Source: Gammaproteobacteria bacterium 42_54_T18 (GTDB lineage Bacteria; Pseudomonadota; Gammaproteobacteria; Pseudomonadales; Ketobacteraceae). Taken from it: a stretch of 64,000 nt of DNA. The stretch lies in the NCBI GenBank assembly GCA_002163245.1, contig MAAL01000127.1, positions 124,001 to 188,000 on the forward strand. The letters are read 5' to 3'. Position numbers and translations under genes: made by a program. Shown in pieces: positions 25,528-35,276 of this stretch; the stretch's first letter is position 1; every line of letters starts with the position of its first letter. Below the pieces are notes generated by a model. That model searched no databases. It saw only the letters and a list, made by a program, of their open reading frames with translations, and was not told the DNA's origin.

Positions 25528-27531
25528 TTATTGCACCGAATTAAGTAACGTATCAAACAGCTCTGTTGATACCTGGATAATACGTGCGGAGGCTTCATAA
25601 GCTTGCTGAAACTTCATCAGATCAGCCGCTTCTTCATCCAAATTCACACCTGAAACCGCTTCTCGCTGGGCAATGGTTTGCCGCAGAACACTTTCTGATG
25701 CCTCTTGTCCTATCAATGAATCTCGTGTTCGTGTCCCTACCCCGCCAACGGTCTGAGCATAAGCCCCTTGAAAACTAGTAGTTCCATTGCCCATGTTTTT
25801 TGCTGCCTGTAAATCAGCAAGCAATAATGCATTTCGATTGTCCCCAAGACCCAATGCGTTGTATGCAATTGTTACGATATCCCTTGCCGCAGGTGCTCCA
25901 TTCACAACCACTTCATACCCGGGAGTTAAACCTGCATTCGCTATGATGTTATTAGGTTCATCTGGATTAAAAGCAACAGGTGCACCGGTAACCAAAGCAG
26001 GGGCTGCAGGGTTTGATACGTCATACACGTCGTACGTTGTTGCTGTTACAAATCGAATTTCATAAGGTGGACTTAGCTGCAATGGCGCCGTAGTAAAGTC
26101 TGCCGTGCTAACATCCGTCACTTGAACAGCATCAACTTTAGTTGTTCCTGTGTTGGAAAAAGGTGCAGAGGCCTTAATGGGTAACCCCGCAGCAACTTCA
26201 CTGGTACTCGATACTTCCGCATCAATGGTTGCAGCACCAAAACGCGTTGGGGTGATTAAATATAAATCACCGTCTGCAGGAGCACCGTTTAAGAAATTTA
26301 TTGAAAACCCTTCTCCCGCTAATGCCACCGTTGCAGGAATCACCGCTGGTGCAGCAATAGTAGAAACTACCGTGTTATTGGTGGTTTCACGTAAGGTATA
26401 ATTTCCCGTTGTTGCGCTGTATCGCAACTCATAATTATTCACACTAAGCGCATTGGTATCATCAATAGATACTGAAAACGACGTAGTGCCAATATTGTTT
26501 GAACTTACCGACACTCGTGACAGTTCAGAAGTGTTAGCATTGATATCACTAAAAAATTCACGACCTAAGTTCCCATTTAGATCAACTCCTAACTGATGCT
26601 GACTATTAAACGCATCAGATATGGCAAGCCCCATGCGGCCAACTTCATTAAATACGGGGTCAATTAACTGCTCCCTAACTTCAAGTAATCCACCTAGACG
26701 TCCGCCGCCTAACCCTTGCCCTATAAGCACGGTATTACTGCCAGAAGTTAACGAAATTTCATGTCGGGTCACTCCAGACATCGTGCTATTTGCACTTAAC
26801 GTAAATGACTGAACACCAACAACCAGCGCCTGCCCTGTTCCTAGCGTTACGTTTACCGTGCCATCCGTATTATTGATAACGCTAATACCCACAAGCTCAG
26901 ATAACTCTCTTAATTTTTCATCTCGTGCATCCAACAAATCATTGGGGCTGCCACCAACACCACCAAGGGAACCAGATGTTTGTATTGAGTTATTTAAACC
27001 TCCTATTTGGGATGCTATTGCCGTAATTTGAGCGGTAGTACTTTCCAAGTCAGCATTTAACGTATCGTTCTGTAAGGCAACTTGGGAATACACAGAATTA
27101 AATCGGTTGGCTAACGCCTCACCTTCACTGATCAGAACTTGACGGGCTGGTACTGATGCAGGATCGTTCGAAACATCGCTCACTGCATCAAAGAAGTTCA
27201 ATAGTGTAGGTGTAATAGCCGTTGCATCATCACCCAGCAACGTATCTACACGTACTGCATATTCATAATAGGCACTGAAGGAAGAATTATTTTGTGTATC
27301 ACGTCGAGTTTGTTCTGTAATAAATTCGTTGGAAATCCGTCGAATACCACTGACACTCATGCCGGTGCCAAAAAACTGCCCACCAAACATATCCGCCTGA
27401 TTAGTTCCGAACTGAACATCTTGGCGACTATAACCAGCAGTATTCACATTGGCAATATTATGCCCCACGGTGCCAAGCGCAGTTTTCTGCGACACCAGTG
27501 AAGATACTGCAATGTTCATTAAATCTGCCAT
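25528..27531 (-). CDS. flgK: Flagellar hook-associated protein 1 FlgK
   Basis: FlgK is the hook-proximal junction protein. The N-terminus (MADLMNIAVSSLVSQKTALG, NTAGYSRQ) and C-terminus (LMKFQQAYEASARIIQV) match the FlgK rod/hook domains. The frame begins at a TTG at 27537, but the ATG at 27531 is the better start (667 aa). It is longer than the enteric protein (about 547 aa) because of an extra Ala/Pro-rich middle region, as is common in marine polar flagella. A strong hairpin separates it from flgJ. Confidence 0.95.
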   Translation of the reverse strand: MADLMNIAVSSLVSQKTALGTVGHNIANVNTAGYSRQDVQFGTNQADMFGGQFFGTGMSVSGIRRISNEFITEQTRRDTQNNSSFSAYYEYAVRVDTLLGDDATAITPTLLNFFDAVSDVSNDPASVPARQVLISEGEALANRFNSVYSQVALQNDTLNADLESTTAQITAIASQIGGLNNSIQTSGSLGGVGGSPNDLLDARDEKLRELSELVGISVINNTDGTVNVTLGTGQALVVGVQSFTLSANSTMSGVTRHEISLTSGSNTVLIGQGLGGGRLGGLLEVREQLIDPVFNEVGRMGLAISDAFNSQHQLGVDLNGNLGREFFSDINANTSELSRVSVSSNNIGTTSFSVSIDDTNALSVNNYELRYSATTGNYTLRETTNNTVVSTIAAPAVIPATVALAGEGFSINFLNGAPADGDLYLITPTRFGAATIDAEVSSTSEVAAGLPIKASAPFSNTGTTKVDAVQVTDVSTADFTTAPLQLSPPYEIRFVTATTYDVYDVSNPAAPALVTGAPVAFNPDEPNNIIANAGLTPGYEVVVNGAPAARDIVTIAYNALGLGDNRNALLLADLQAAKNMGNGTTSFQGAYAQTVGGVGTRTRDSLIGQEASESVLRQTIAQREAVSGVNLDEEAADLMKFQQAYEASARIIQVSTELFDTLLNSVQ

Positions 27532-27601
27532 AACCAATCGTCTCGGTAATATCAGGATGAAATATTTAGCGAATTTGGTAGAGCGGCAGTTTTTTGTTTA
27601 G

Positions 27602-27631
27602 GCGGCAATTATTGGTATAAATAATTGCCGC
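27602..27631. terminator. Perfect hairpin between flgJ and flgK
   Basis: GCGGCAATTATT (27602-27613) and AATAATTGCCGC (27620-27631) form a perfect 12-bp stem with a 6-nt loop. On the minus strand it is followed by CTAAACAAAAAACTG, so there is no T run. It may attenuate transcription or protect the flgF-flgJ message rather than terminate fully. Confidence 0.45.
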
Positions 27632-27636
27632 TTTGA

Positions 27637-28836
27637 CTAATTTTTGTCGCTACTACTAAGCCTTGATACGATACCTGCAATCTTCTTGCCATAATTAGGA
27701 TCAGTTGCATAACCGGCTTGTTGTAGCTGAAACCCCCAGTCTTTTGCTGTGTTAGTGTTTTCTAACGCATGCTTATAACGAGGATTGTCTTTAAGGAAGG
27801 AAATATAATCTTGAAACGCTTCATCCATGCTTTTGTAGGAACGAAAATCCGCCGTTTCTTTGGCGGCGATTCCATCTTTGTATTCTAGTGTTTTAACAGT
27901 TGCTCGATCACCAGCCCAATGAGAGTTAGATTTAATGCCAAATAAATTCAACGACGACTTTCCATCATTGCCTCTAACAATATGATTTCCCCAGCCAGTT
28001 TCCAAGGCTGCTTGTGCGACGATTGCATTTACATCAATACCTAATTCATTCGCCGCGGCTTTAGCATAAGGGGTAATCACTTCAACAAATGCTGCAGCAG
28101 TTGGAAAAGCATACTGCAACATTGATGTTAGAGATGTAGATTCTAATGAACTGGATTCTGGGGGAGTAACGTCTATCCGGTCTGCCTGTTCAGTAATGGA
28201 TACTCTCGACGAGACAGGAATACCAATTGACGCTGCAATGGGTTTAGCACTTAAGCCATCTGTATTTGAGGATGAGATGGAGGTGCTTTCTATTCCCGGA
28301 GCATTAACTTTATCAGAGTTAACCCCCCAAGAAACAGAGCGCGCTCGTTCTAATGGCAACACATATTCTGTTTTCTTTTCGGGTAAATCATACCCACTTT
28401 TCTGCATATCAAGAGGTAACCCTTGATTTTTAATTTCGCGATTTAACGGAAACCCTACCCCTTCTGCGTCAGATTTCGTTTCATTCTTCGCCAACAGTTC
28501 TTCAATTTTCTGCTGATCACCACCAACCCCACGCATTTGTCGGATAATAACATCCGCCAAACCAATACCTTTCCCTTCAGCCATGGTTAAACTGATCTGC
28601 TGATCATACATCCCTTGATAGAATTCCGTTTCTTTACTATTGAGCGGATTATCCTCACCAAACATGCTGTTAGCTTCTCTCATGCTTTTCAGCATCATAT
28701 TGAGAAAAACACCTTCCAGTTGTTTGGCAACAGCCTCTAGCGCTTGATCATCATTATTCTTTGCACCAGTACGCAGTTTCTGAAGCCCAGAAACATCGTT
28801 ATAACCATGAGTACTGCTAAGGTATTTATTATCCAT
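27637..28836 (-). CDS. flgJ: Flagellar rod assembly protein / peptidoglycan hydrolase FlgJ
   Basis: FlgJ scaffolds rod assembly and opens the peptidoglycan. The N-terminal rod domain (about 20-115, LEGVFLNMMLKSMREANSMF) and the C-terminal glucosaminidase domain (about 240-395, AIVAQAALETGWGNH with the catalytic-type Glu) are both present, separated by a Ser-rich linker of about 120 residues, which accounts for the 399-aa length against about 313 in E. coli. It starts 10 bp after the flgI stop with little visible ribosome site, so it may be translated by coupling. Confidence 0.95.
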   Translation of the reverse strand: MDNKYLSSTHGYNDVSGLQKLRTGAKNNDDQALEAVAKQLEGVFLNMMLKSMREANSMFGEDNPLNSKETEFYQGMYDQQISLTMAEGKGIGLADVIIRQMRGVGGDQQKIEELLAKNETKSDAEGVGFPLNREIKNQGLPLDMQKSGYDLPEKKTEYVLPLERARSVSWGVNSDKVNAPGIESTSISSSNTDGLSAKPIAASIGIPVSSRVSITEQADRIDVTPPESSSLESTSLTSMLQYAFPTAAAFVEVITPYAKAAANELGIDVNAIVAQAALETGWGNHIVRGNDGKSSLNLFGIKSNSHWAGDRATVKTLEYKDGIAAKETADFRSYKSMDEAFQDYISFLKDNPRYKHALENTNTAKDWGFQLQQAGYATDPNYGKKIAGIVSRLSSSDKN

Positions 28837-28846
28837 GATAAATAAA

Positions 28847-29980
28847 CTAAATCACAACAATTTCAGCACGCAACGCACCGGCTTGTTTCAGAGCTTCTAA
28901 AATAGCCATCAAATCCCCTGGTGCAGCACCAACTCGATTTACCGCCCTCACAATTTCTGCCAGCGATATACCAGGTTCAAACAAAAACATACGGTTATCA
29001 CCCTGGGTAATACCTACTTCAGATTCATCAGTAATGGCTGTATCACCACCACCAAAAGCATCAGGTTGCGTCACATTCTTTTTCTCAGCGATTGTCACAA
29101 TCAAACTACCATGACTGACCGCAGCCGGTGAAACTTGAACATTTTTTCCAATTACGATAGTACCTGTTCTAGAATTAATAATAATTTTAGCGGTAGGTTC
29201 TGCTGGCTTTATTTGCAGGTTTTCAAGAACCGACAAAAAAGTAACGCGCTGGGAAGGATCCCTAGGAGAAGAGACCACTATGGATGTTGCATCCAGTGAT
29301 TTTGCAACACCAGGCCCTAACAATCGGTTAATTTGCTCAGTAACACGTTTTGACGTAGTAAAATCAGGCTGGTGTAAATTAAACGTTAGGGTGCTGGCAT
29401 TAACAAAAGGGTTTGGCCCTGCCCGTTCAACGCTGGCACCATTAGGGATTCGGCCTACACTGGGAACGTTAACGGTTATTTTCGAGCCATCGCTTCCTTC
29501 TGCACCAAATCCACCTACGACCAAATCACCTTGAGCTAATGCATAGACCTTTCCATCGGCTCCTTTTAATGGTGTCATTAACAACGATCCGCCTCGTAAG
29601 CTTTTGGAATTACCAATAGAAGATACGGTGATATCAATAAGCTGCCCAGGTTTTGCAAATGCTGGAAGCTTTGCATGAATAGCTACCGCAGCAACATTTT
29701 CCAATTTTGGATTAAGGCTGTCCGGCACAGAAATACCAAATTGAGACATCATATTTTTAAAGGTTTGCGTCGTAAAAGGCGTGCCACTGGTTTTATCACC
29801 TGTCCCATTTAACCCGACAACTAAACCATAACCAATTAATGGATTGGAACGTACACCCTGCACCTGTGTTATATCTTTTAATCGATCGGCCAATGCCGGT
29901 TGAATGACTACCCCACATAACGAAACGCAGCAGACAACAAACAATAGTCGACGTAATAATTCTTTTTTGAATACGTTCAT
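28847..29980 (-). CDS. flgI: Flagellar P-ring protein FlgI
   Basis: FlgI builds the P ring around the rod in the peptidoglycan layer. A cleavable signal peptide ([18 protein letters not shown]...PALA) precedes the mature [20 protein letters not shown] signature. The frame can be extended to 29995, where it would overlap the flgH stop, but the ATG at 29980 has AAAGG seven bases upstream (377 aa). The C-terminal [21 protein letters not shown] (shortened) is typical. Confidence 0.96.
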   Translation of the reverse strand: MNVFKKELLRRLLFVVCCVSLCGVVIQPALADRLKDITQVQGVRSNPLIGYGLVVGLNGTGDKTSGTPFTTQTFKNMMSQFGISVPDSLNPKLENVAAVAIHAKLPAFAKPGQLIDITVSSIGNSKSLRGGSLLMTPLKGADGKVYALAQGDLVVGGFGAEGSDGSKITVNVPSVGRIPNGASVERAGPNPFVNASTLTFNLHQPDFTTSKRVTEQINRLLGPGVAKSLDATSIVVSSPRDPSQRVTFLSVLENLQIKPAEPTAKIIINSRTGTIVIGKNVQVSPAAVSHGSLIVTIAEKKNVTQPDAFGGGDTAITDESEVGITQGDNRMFLFEPGISLAEIVRAVNRVGAAPGDLMAILEALKQAGALRAEIVVI

Positions 29981-29994
29981 GCTGTTACCTTTCA

Positions 29995-30771
29995 TTAAAA
30001 TGGCCAGTACTTTCCGGTAAAGAACTCAGACAGCCAACCTTGACGCTGTGCATTCGCTAACTGGCCCTGTCCACTGTAAGTAATTCTTGCATCAGCTAAT
30101 CGAGTAGATAATACGGTATTGTCTGGATTTACATCTGATGCCCTGATAATCCCTTCTATTCGAATAAACTCATCCCCTTCAGAAAATGTCATCCATTTTT
30201 CACCCCTAACCACCAAATTGCTATTACTTAACACATCAATCACTGTCACCGTGATGCTACCGCTTAGTTGATTGCTCTGATCTGCGCTCGCATCACCTTC
30301 AAATTCCCGTTTATTCGACGTTGTTGTTGTCGGTGTTAATGAAACATTGTTATTAATAAATCCTGGCAAGGTGAATTTTGGCACTGAACCTAACAAAGAC
30401 GTCACCGACATATCATTGGTGTCATCTTTAGTAATCCCTGTTTTTGTCGATTTTTTGGTAGAGGTTTTTTCTTCCAATAGAATAGTAACAATATCCCCAA
30501 TCCGTCTTGCTCGCTTATCTTCCCATAACGCGACCCCCGACCCACTGGCATAAATGGAACCCACAGAGTGCATACTAGGACTAGGAATAATTGGAGCAAC
30601 AGGGGCATAACGCGGATCATTTGGGGCAGGTGACTGAACGGAACAACCCACGATAAACAGGCATAACATTGAAGCAATGTATAACCGAACAGACAAAAAC
30701 ACACCATTGTTTATCTGTTTTAATTTCACAAAAAACGTTACCTTTTCGTTCATCACCTTTTTGACTATCAT
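29995..30771 (-). CDS. flgH: Flagellar L-ring lipoprotein FlgH
   Basis: FlgH forms the L ring in the outer membrane. A lipobox (LCLFIVGC, Cys about residue 43) follows an unusually long N-terminal stretch. The start at 30771 has GAGGGCGG upstream; a later ATG (30753) has no proper spacing. Core motifs [20 protein letters not shown] and [20 protein letters not shown] are present (quoted in part). The C-terminus ends with [12 protein letters not shown], as is usual. It lies 14 bp after flgG. Confidence 0.95.
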   Translation of the reverse strand: MIVKKVMNEKVTFFVKLKQINNGVFLSVRLYIASMLCLFIVGCSVQSPAPNDPRYAPVAPIIPSPSMHSVGSIYASGSGVALWEDKRARRIGDIVTILLEEKTSTKKSTKTGITKDDTNDMSVTSLLGSVPKFTLPGFINNNVSLTPTTTTSNKREFEGDASADQSNQLSGSITVTVIDVLSNSNLVVRGEKWMTFSEGDEFIRIEGIIRASDVNPDNTVLSTRLADARITYSGQGQLANAQRQGWLSEFFTGKYWPF

Positions 30772-30785
30772 CTTTCCGCCCTCTT

Positions 30786-31571
30786 CTACAAATTTTGACT
30801 CGCATATTGAAGCATTTGGTCAACCGTAGAGATAACTTTTGAATTCATTTCATAGGCTCGCTGTGTTTCAATCATATTGACCATCTCTTCCACAACGTTA
30901 ACATTGGATCCTTCAATAGCTCCTTGTATTAATGTTCCAAATCCCCCTTGACCAGCTTCACCCTGAACCGGTGCTCCACTCGCTGCCGTTTCACGAAAGA
31001 GATTTCCACCTTGCGCTTCTAATCCCGCAGGATTAGAAAAGTCCGCCAGCGTTAGATTTCCAACCTGAGTTGTTGTTCCCGTTGCTGCATCGACAACACC
31101 AACAATACCATCCATTCCAATAGTGATTGTTTGGGTTCCATCAGGAATCGTGATAGCAGGTTCGATGGTTAACCCCTGCGCGTTCACTAACTGTCCAGCA
31201 TTATTAAGCTGAAACTGCCCGTCACGAGTATAAGAAATTGACCCATCCGGATTAAGCACCTGAAAAAAACCGCGGCCATTAACTGCCACATCCAAAGCCT
31301 GCTCCGTAATTTCAATATTGCCTTCGGTAAATTGTTTTTGTGTGGCCACCACACGCACACCTGTTCCTAACTGCAAACCCGATGGCAATTCCGTATTTTG
31401 CGAAGACTGCCCTCCAGGTTGACGATCTATTTGATACAGCAGATCTTGGAAAGCAGCTCGGTCACGTTTAAAGCCGTTCGTTGATACGTTTGCCAAGTTA
31501 TTGGATATCGTAGTTAGACGAGTATTCTGAGCACTCAGCCCTGATTTACTCACCCATAATGCACTATTCAT
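30786..31571 (-). CDS. flgG: Flagellar distal rod protein FlgG
   Basis: FlgG is the distal rod subunit. At 261 aa it is almost exactly the enteric length. MNSALWVSKSGLSAQNTRLT and the conserved NNLANVSTNGFKRDRAAFQD (full-length rod signature) lead the sequence, and VEEMVNMIETQRAYEMNSK ends it. GGAG precedes the ATG. It is one of the best-conserved proteins in the window. Confidence 0.97.
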   Translation of the reverse strand: MNSALWVSKSGLSAQNTRLTTISNNLANVSTNGFKRDRAAFQDLLYQIDRQPGGQSSQNTELPSGLQLGTGVRVVATQKQFTEGNIEITEQALDVAVNGRGFFQVLNPDGSISYTRDGQFQLNNAGQLVNAQGLTIEPAITIPDGTQTITIGMDGIVGVVDAATGTTTQVGNLTLADFSNPAGLEAQGGNLFRETAASGAPVQGEAGQGGFGTLIQGAIEGSNVNVVEEMVNMIETQRAYEMNSKVISTVDQMLQYASQNL

Positions 31572-31627
31572 AACATTCTCCTATCAATACTCTTCAGTAC
31601 TTTTTTGGCGCTTTTATTCATTACTGA

Positions 31628-32371
31628 TTAACCCTGCATGATCCGTGCCGCAGCCTCATCATTACTTTTTGCGTTTTCCATCATCTTAATGTTCATCTCA
31701 AACATACGGGATGCAGAAATCATTTCTGTTAATTCACCAACTGAATTCACGTTGGACCCTTCCAGAACGCCACTAACCATAGTGACATCAATATCAGCAT
31801 CCAACTCACCGGCATTTTTGTCTTTTAAATGGAATAATCCATCTAGCCCTTTATCTAGCAACCCATCACTACCATTCACTAGTTTTAATCGGTCAACCTG
31901 CGTTAGCGCCAACGGATCTTCACCCAATCCACGAATAGAAATAGTACCATCGGTACCAATGACCAATTTTTCATATTCAGGTAAAAAAATTGGACCGCTA
32001 TTACCCATCACAGGTAATCCAGAGCTCGTAGTAACAATACCGTCGTTTGAACGCTTAAGGTCACCCGCTCTTGTATAAGCCTCCTTTCCTTCGGGCGTTT
32101 GCACGGCAAACCAGCCTTTACCATTTATTGCTACATCTAAGTCTCGACCTGTCGTGATATAAGAACCTTCTGTAGTATCAGTACCTGGTCGCTCAGACAT
32201 TGCATAAGCCCTACTTGGCAGTTCACCACCAAATACAGCCATCGTGCGGTACTGGTTATAATCTGATTTAAACCCCGTCGTTGATGAATTGGCTAAGTTG
32301 TTCGCGCGCACCGTCATCGACGTCATCGCTTCTTTTGCACCGGTCATCGATATATACAGAAATTTATCCAT
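31628..32371 (-). CDS. flgF: Flagellar proximal rod protein FlgF
   Basis: FlgF is a proximal rod subunit, 247 aa from the ATG at 32371 (MDKFLYISMTGAKEAM), which has GGGGGAG upstream; an in-frame TTG at 32407 is less likely. The rod signature NNLANSSTTGFKSDYNQ and the C-terminal NSVGELTEMISASRMFEMN are clear. It is the first gene of the flgFGHIJKL unit, behind a sigma-54 promoter and after a terminator that closes flgBCDE. Confidence 0.96.
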   Translation of the reverse strand: MDKFLYISMTGAKEAMTSMTVRANNLANSSTTGFKSDYNQYRTMAVFGGELPSRAYAMSERPGTDTTEGSYITTGRDLDVAINGKGWFAVQTPEGKEAYTRAGDLKRSNDGIVTTSSGLPVMGNSGPIFLPEYEKLVIGTDGTISIRGLGEDPLALTQVDRLKLVNGSDGLLDKGLDGLFHLKDKNAGELDADIDVTMVSGVLEGSNVNSVGELTEMISASRMFEMNIKMMENAKSNDEAAARIMQG

Positions 32372-32460
32372 CACTCCCCCTGCTACATTCTGAATTATTG
32401 GTCGCAATCAATAAGCTTCACGCCATAATCCTGACTTAATGTTATTAATAGAGAGTAATC

Positions 32461-32476
32461 TGCAAGGACTTTGCCA
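32461..32476 (-). promoter_or_regulatory. Sigma-54 promoter of flgFGHIJKL
   Basis: TGGCAAAGTCCTTGCA on the minus strand has GG-N10-GC spacing, TTGCA at -12 and TTGGCA at -24. It lies 90 bp before flgF, between that gene and the flgE terminator. This makes flgF the head of a separate transcription unit. Confidence 0.8.
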
Positions 32477-32579
32477 ACTTTCAATGAATTACAAGTTAGT
32501 TCATCGAAAGGTTAGCGCTTAAGAGAATAAAAAATAAGAAGGGATTGAAATACAAGGTTCGCATGATATATGCAATACA

Positions 32580-32611
32580 CAAAAAATAATAAACCGGAGC
32601 GGTACTCCGGC
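32580..32611 (-). terminator. Rho-independent terminator after flgE
   Basis: On the minus strand CCGGAG-TACCG-CTCCGG is followed by TTTATTATTTTTT, a compact 6-bp GC-rich stem with a T-rich tail, 20 bp past the flgE stop. It separates flgBCDE from flgF onward. Confidence 0.85.
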
Positions 32612-32630
32612 TTATGAGGAAATAATAACG

Positions 32631-33989
32631 TTACCTAATCTGAAGGATCGTTTGTGTTATCGCATTAGCTGTTTCAATGGATTTTGCATTAGCCTGAAAA
32701 TTTCGTTGTGCCGTTATCAATCCTACCAGCTCAGCGGTAAGATCCACGTTGGATTGCTCCAGCGCGCCAGATCGAATCAACCCAAATGTGCCGGTTCCAG
32801 ACTCACCCGGCAATGCTTCACCGGAATTGGTTGTTTGTGACCAAGACGTATTACCGACTTGTGATAACCCTTGGCTGTTTGGAAACCGAGCTAAAGCTAT
32901 TTTTCCGACGGCTGTGGACTGTCCATTCGTATACGTTGCACGGATCACCCCAGTGTCACTGACATCTAACCCTGTTAATCGCCCTATTGCAAAACCATCC
33001 TGAGATAAAGCGTTAACGGTAAACGCAGAGGCAAACTGCGTGGTACTGGCGCGATCATAATTAAAGGTAATTTGCTGATCCCCATCAACACCCGCTTGCC
33101 ATTCTGTTAAATTCGCCCCAGTCGGACCAAGAGCAACGGTGGTAATCCCTGTTGTGGGTACAACCGGATTTACCACTGCCCCGCCCGTTGTAGGATTAAA
33201 CAAGCCATTGGATTCAAATTCTATAACGGCAGAACTGGGAATGCCCAATGGTACATTCTGTGCTGTTGTATCACCCCCAACAATATCTACCGGTTCATTA
33301 TCAATATAATGAAACATGTGCCACTGATTCCCAGTCGCTGACGCCACATCCTTAACGTAATATACCGTTGCCACATGACTTTCACCTTGAGAATCAAACA
33401 CATTCACTGATGTCGAGGAACTATAGGTAGTGTTATCATTTGGTCTAAAGTCAGTAATATTCAAGCCAGCCGTATCTGATGGCAAGTTTACACCTAACGT
33501 GACTGCAGCAGTTTGCTGCGGCACACCCGCCGACTCTGGCAATCGTAAATTTTCCGTGCTACTTAATGACGTCGACTGCACAGTGCCGTCATTTTCATTA
33601 ACGGGAAATACTTGCAATAACTGACCCGATGTATTCACCACATTACCGTTTGCATCTACCCCAAACGCTCCTGCGCGGGTAAACACTCTTTCAGAACTGC
33701 CTTGATTAGGAGCCATTACAAAAAAGCCCTCACCACTGATGGCAATATCCAAAGTATTTGACGTGAAATTCATATTTCCTTGTGTAAATTGCTGGCTCAC
33801 GGACTGCAACAACGTACCATTACCAATCGCTGTACTGCCCCCTCCGAATGCGGACGAGGCAAATATATCCCCAAATTCAGCTCTCGACCCTTTAAAGCCG
33901 GCCGTAGAAACGTTAGCGATATTGTTACTGAGAACTTCAAGTTCAGATTGAGCGGCATTAAGCCCACTCAGCGCGGTATTAAATGACAT
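32631..33989 (-). CDS. flgE: Flagellar hook protein FlgE
   Basis: FlgE is the hook subunit. MSFNTALSGLNAAQSELEVL and NNIANVSTAGFKGSRAEFGD open the protein, FTQGNMNFTSNTLDIAISGEGFF follows (quoted in part), and LVGLITAQRNFQANAKSIET closes it. The 452 aa lie between enteric and Pseudomonas lengths. GGAGGGAG precedes the ATG. It is the last gene of the flgB unit. Confidence 0.97.
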   Translation of the reverse strand: MSFNTALSGLNAAQSELEVLSNNIANVSTAGFKGSRAEFGDIFASSAFGGGSTAIGNGTLLQSVSQQFTQGNMNFTSNTLDIAISGEGFFVMAPNQGSSERVFTRAGAFGVDANGNVVNTSGQLLQVFPVNENDGTVQSTSLSSTENLRLPESAGVPQQTAAVTLGVNLPSDTAGLNITDFRPNDNTTYSSSTSVNVFDSQGESHVATVYYVKDVASATGNQWHMFHYIDNEPVDIVGGDTTAQNVPLGIPSSAVIEFESNGLFNPTTGGAVVNPVVPTTGITTVALGPTGANLTEWQAGVDGDQQITFNYDRASTTQFASAFTVNALSQDGFAIGRLTGLDVSDTGVIRATYTNGQSTAVGKIALARFPNSQGLSQVGNTSWSQTTNSGEALPGESGTGTFGLIRSGALEQSNVDLTAELVGLITAQRNFQANAKSIETANAITQTILQIR

Positions 33990-34068
33990 GTTCTACTCCC
34001 TCCAATAACAGATAAATGGTTTTACATTGCAGTTGAAACATAGATTGCATCATCAATAGCGCCATAAA

Positions 34069-34746
34069 TTACCGTACCTGTTGAATACTGTTTGAGCTTA
34101 TTTGGCCAAGGCCATTAAGATTTAATAACATGTCACCATTGTTATTCACGATACTGACACTGTTTACATTTGCGTACATACTGGTTCGCATTGCTTCTAC
34201 TTCACCCGCAACACGGCCAGTTATGTCCATGGTATAAGCACCAACCGGCAATCGTTGGCCGTTCTGATCGGTACCGTCCCACTCAAAGGGTTCGTCATCA
34301 GAAGAGACAGAACCTATATTTACTTGCCTAACAATTTGGCCACTAGCATCTTTTATGGTGACAAGAACATCGGTTGCAGCAACACCATCAGGATGAACTA
34401 CGCCGCTAAGAGTATTCGCCGCATCCAAATAACCAACATTACCGCTTACTAGCACATCTCTTCCCACTAATGCGGTAGCCTGAAGTGCTTGATTCGAACG
34501 GTATAATCCGTTCAGCTCATCGATACCTTTATTAAGATTACCTATGCCTTCTACTGTGCTGAACTGTGCCATCTGTGACAAAAATTCCGTTCCATCTTGT
34601 GGTTTTAATGGATCCTGATTTTCCAATTGCGCCAGCATTAATTTCAGAAACATATCCTGATCTGTTTCTTCTTTTTCAACCTGCACATTATCAATGGACA
34701 GACCCGAAAGTGCTGAATTCTGACTGTCTACTCCGCTGATACTCAT
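34069..34746 (-). CDS. flgD: Flagellar hook scaffolding protein FlgD
   Basis: FlgD caps the growing hook. The conserved N-terminal export and scaffold region (DMFLKLMLAQLENQDPLKPQ) leads into MAQFSTVEGIGNLN, and the C-terminal half (FEWDGTDQNGQRLPVGAYTM) is the FLG/FnIII-like domain. 225 aa is the usual length. AGGGGAG precedes the start. It lies between flgC and flgE. Confidence 0.96.
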   Translation of the reverse strand: MSISGVDSQNSALSGLSIDNVQVEKEETDQDMFLKLMLAQLENQDPLKPQDGTEFLSQMAQFSTVEGIGNLNKGIDELNGLYRSNQALQATALVGRDVLVSGNVGYLDAANTLSGVVHPDGVAATDVLVTIKDASGQIVRQVNIGSVSSDDEPFEWDGTDQNGQRLPVGAYTMDITGRVAGEVEAMRTSMYANVNSVSIVNNNGDMLLNLNGLGQISSNSIQQVR

Positions 34747-34812
34747 TGCTTTTCTCCCCTGTACTCTCGCTATAAGAGCATTAGGTAGTTAAATGTTTTT
34801 AGTAACTCGCTA

Positions 34813-34848
34813 TTGGCCCAACTGTTGGCCCAACTATTGGCCTAGCTG
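34813..34848 (-). repeat. Three 12-bp tandem repeats at the flgC stop codon
   Basis: Read on the minus strand: CTAGGCCAATAG, TTGGGCCAACAG, TTGGGCCAATAG. The first unit contains the flgC stop (TAG); the second has CAG at that position and the third TAG again, all in the flgC frame. Confidence 0.85.
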
Positions 34849-35274
34849 CAGTACTCGCTGCATCATATCTTTGGCAGACTTCATCATGTCGGCGTTGGTT
34901 TGGAATGAACGAGAGGCACTGATCATATTGGTCATCTCCTCCACTACATTGACATTGGGATACGCAACGTACCCATCATCATTTGACATTGGGTGGTGAG
35001 GCTCATATCGCAACTGATAAGGGGCATCACTTTCGACTATCCCTGCAACTCTAACGCCACCTCCTGCATCTAAACCATTATTAAATGCATAAGGGTCTTT
35101 CTCTAATTCATTTTGAAACTGAGTGGCAAATACAGGCTGCCGAGCTCGGTAAGTGTCCCCCATATTACTGCTAACACTTTCAGCGTTGGCAATATTAGAA
35201 CTCGTAGTATTTAAGCGAACCGTTTGTGCGCTCATGCCACTACCGGCAATATCAAATACATCCATCAATGACAT
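34834..35274 (-). CDS. flgC: Flagellar proximal rod protein FlgC
   Basis: FlgC is a proximal rod subunit of 146 aa. The rod signature TSSNIANAESVSSNMGDTYRA (shortened) and the C-terminal VVEEMTNMISASRSFQTNAD are typical. AGGAG precedes the ATG, only 2 bp after flgB. The end (LQLGQ) sits in a 12-bp tandem repeat; the same peptide is encoded twice more beyond the stop, so a stop-to-sense change would add eight residues. Confidence 0.96.
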   Translation of the reverse strand: MSLMDVFDIAGSGMSAQTVRLNTTSSNIANAESVSSNMGDTYRARQPVFATQFQNELEKDPYAFNNGLDAGGGVRVAGIVESDAPYQLRYEPHHPMSNDDGYVAYPNVNVVEEMTNMISASRSFQTNADMMKSAKDMMQRVLQLGQ

Positions 35275-35276
35275 TA

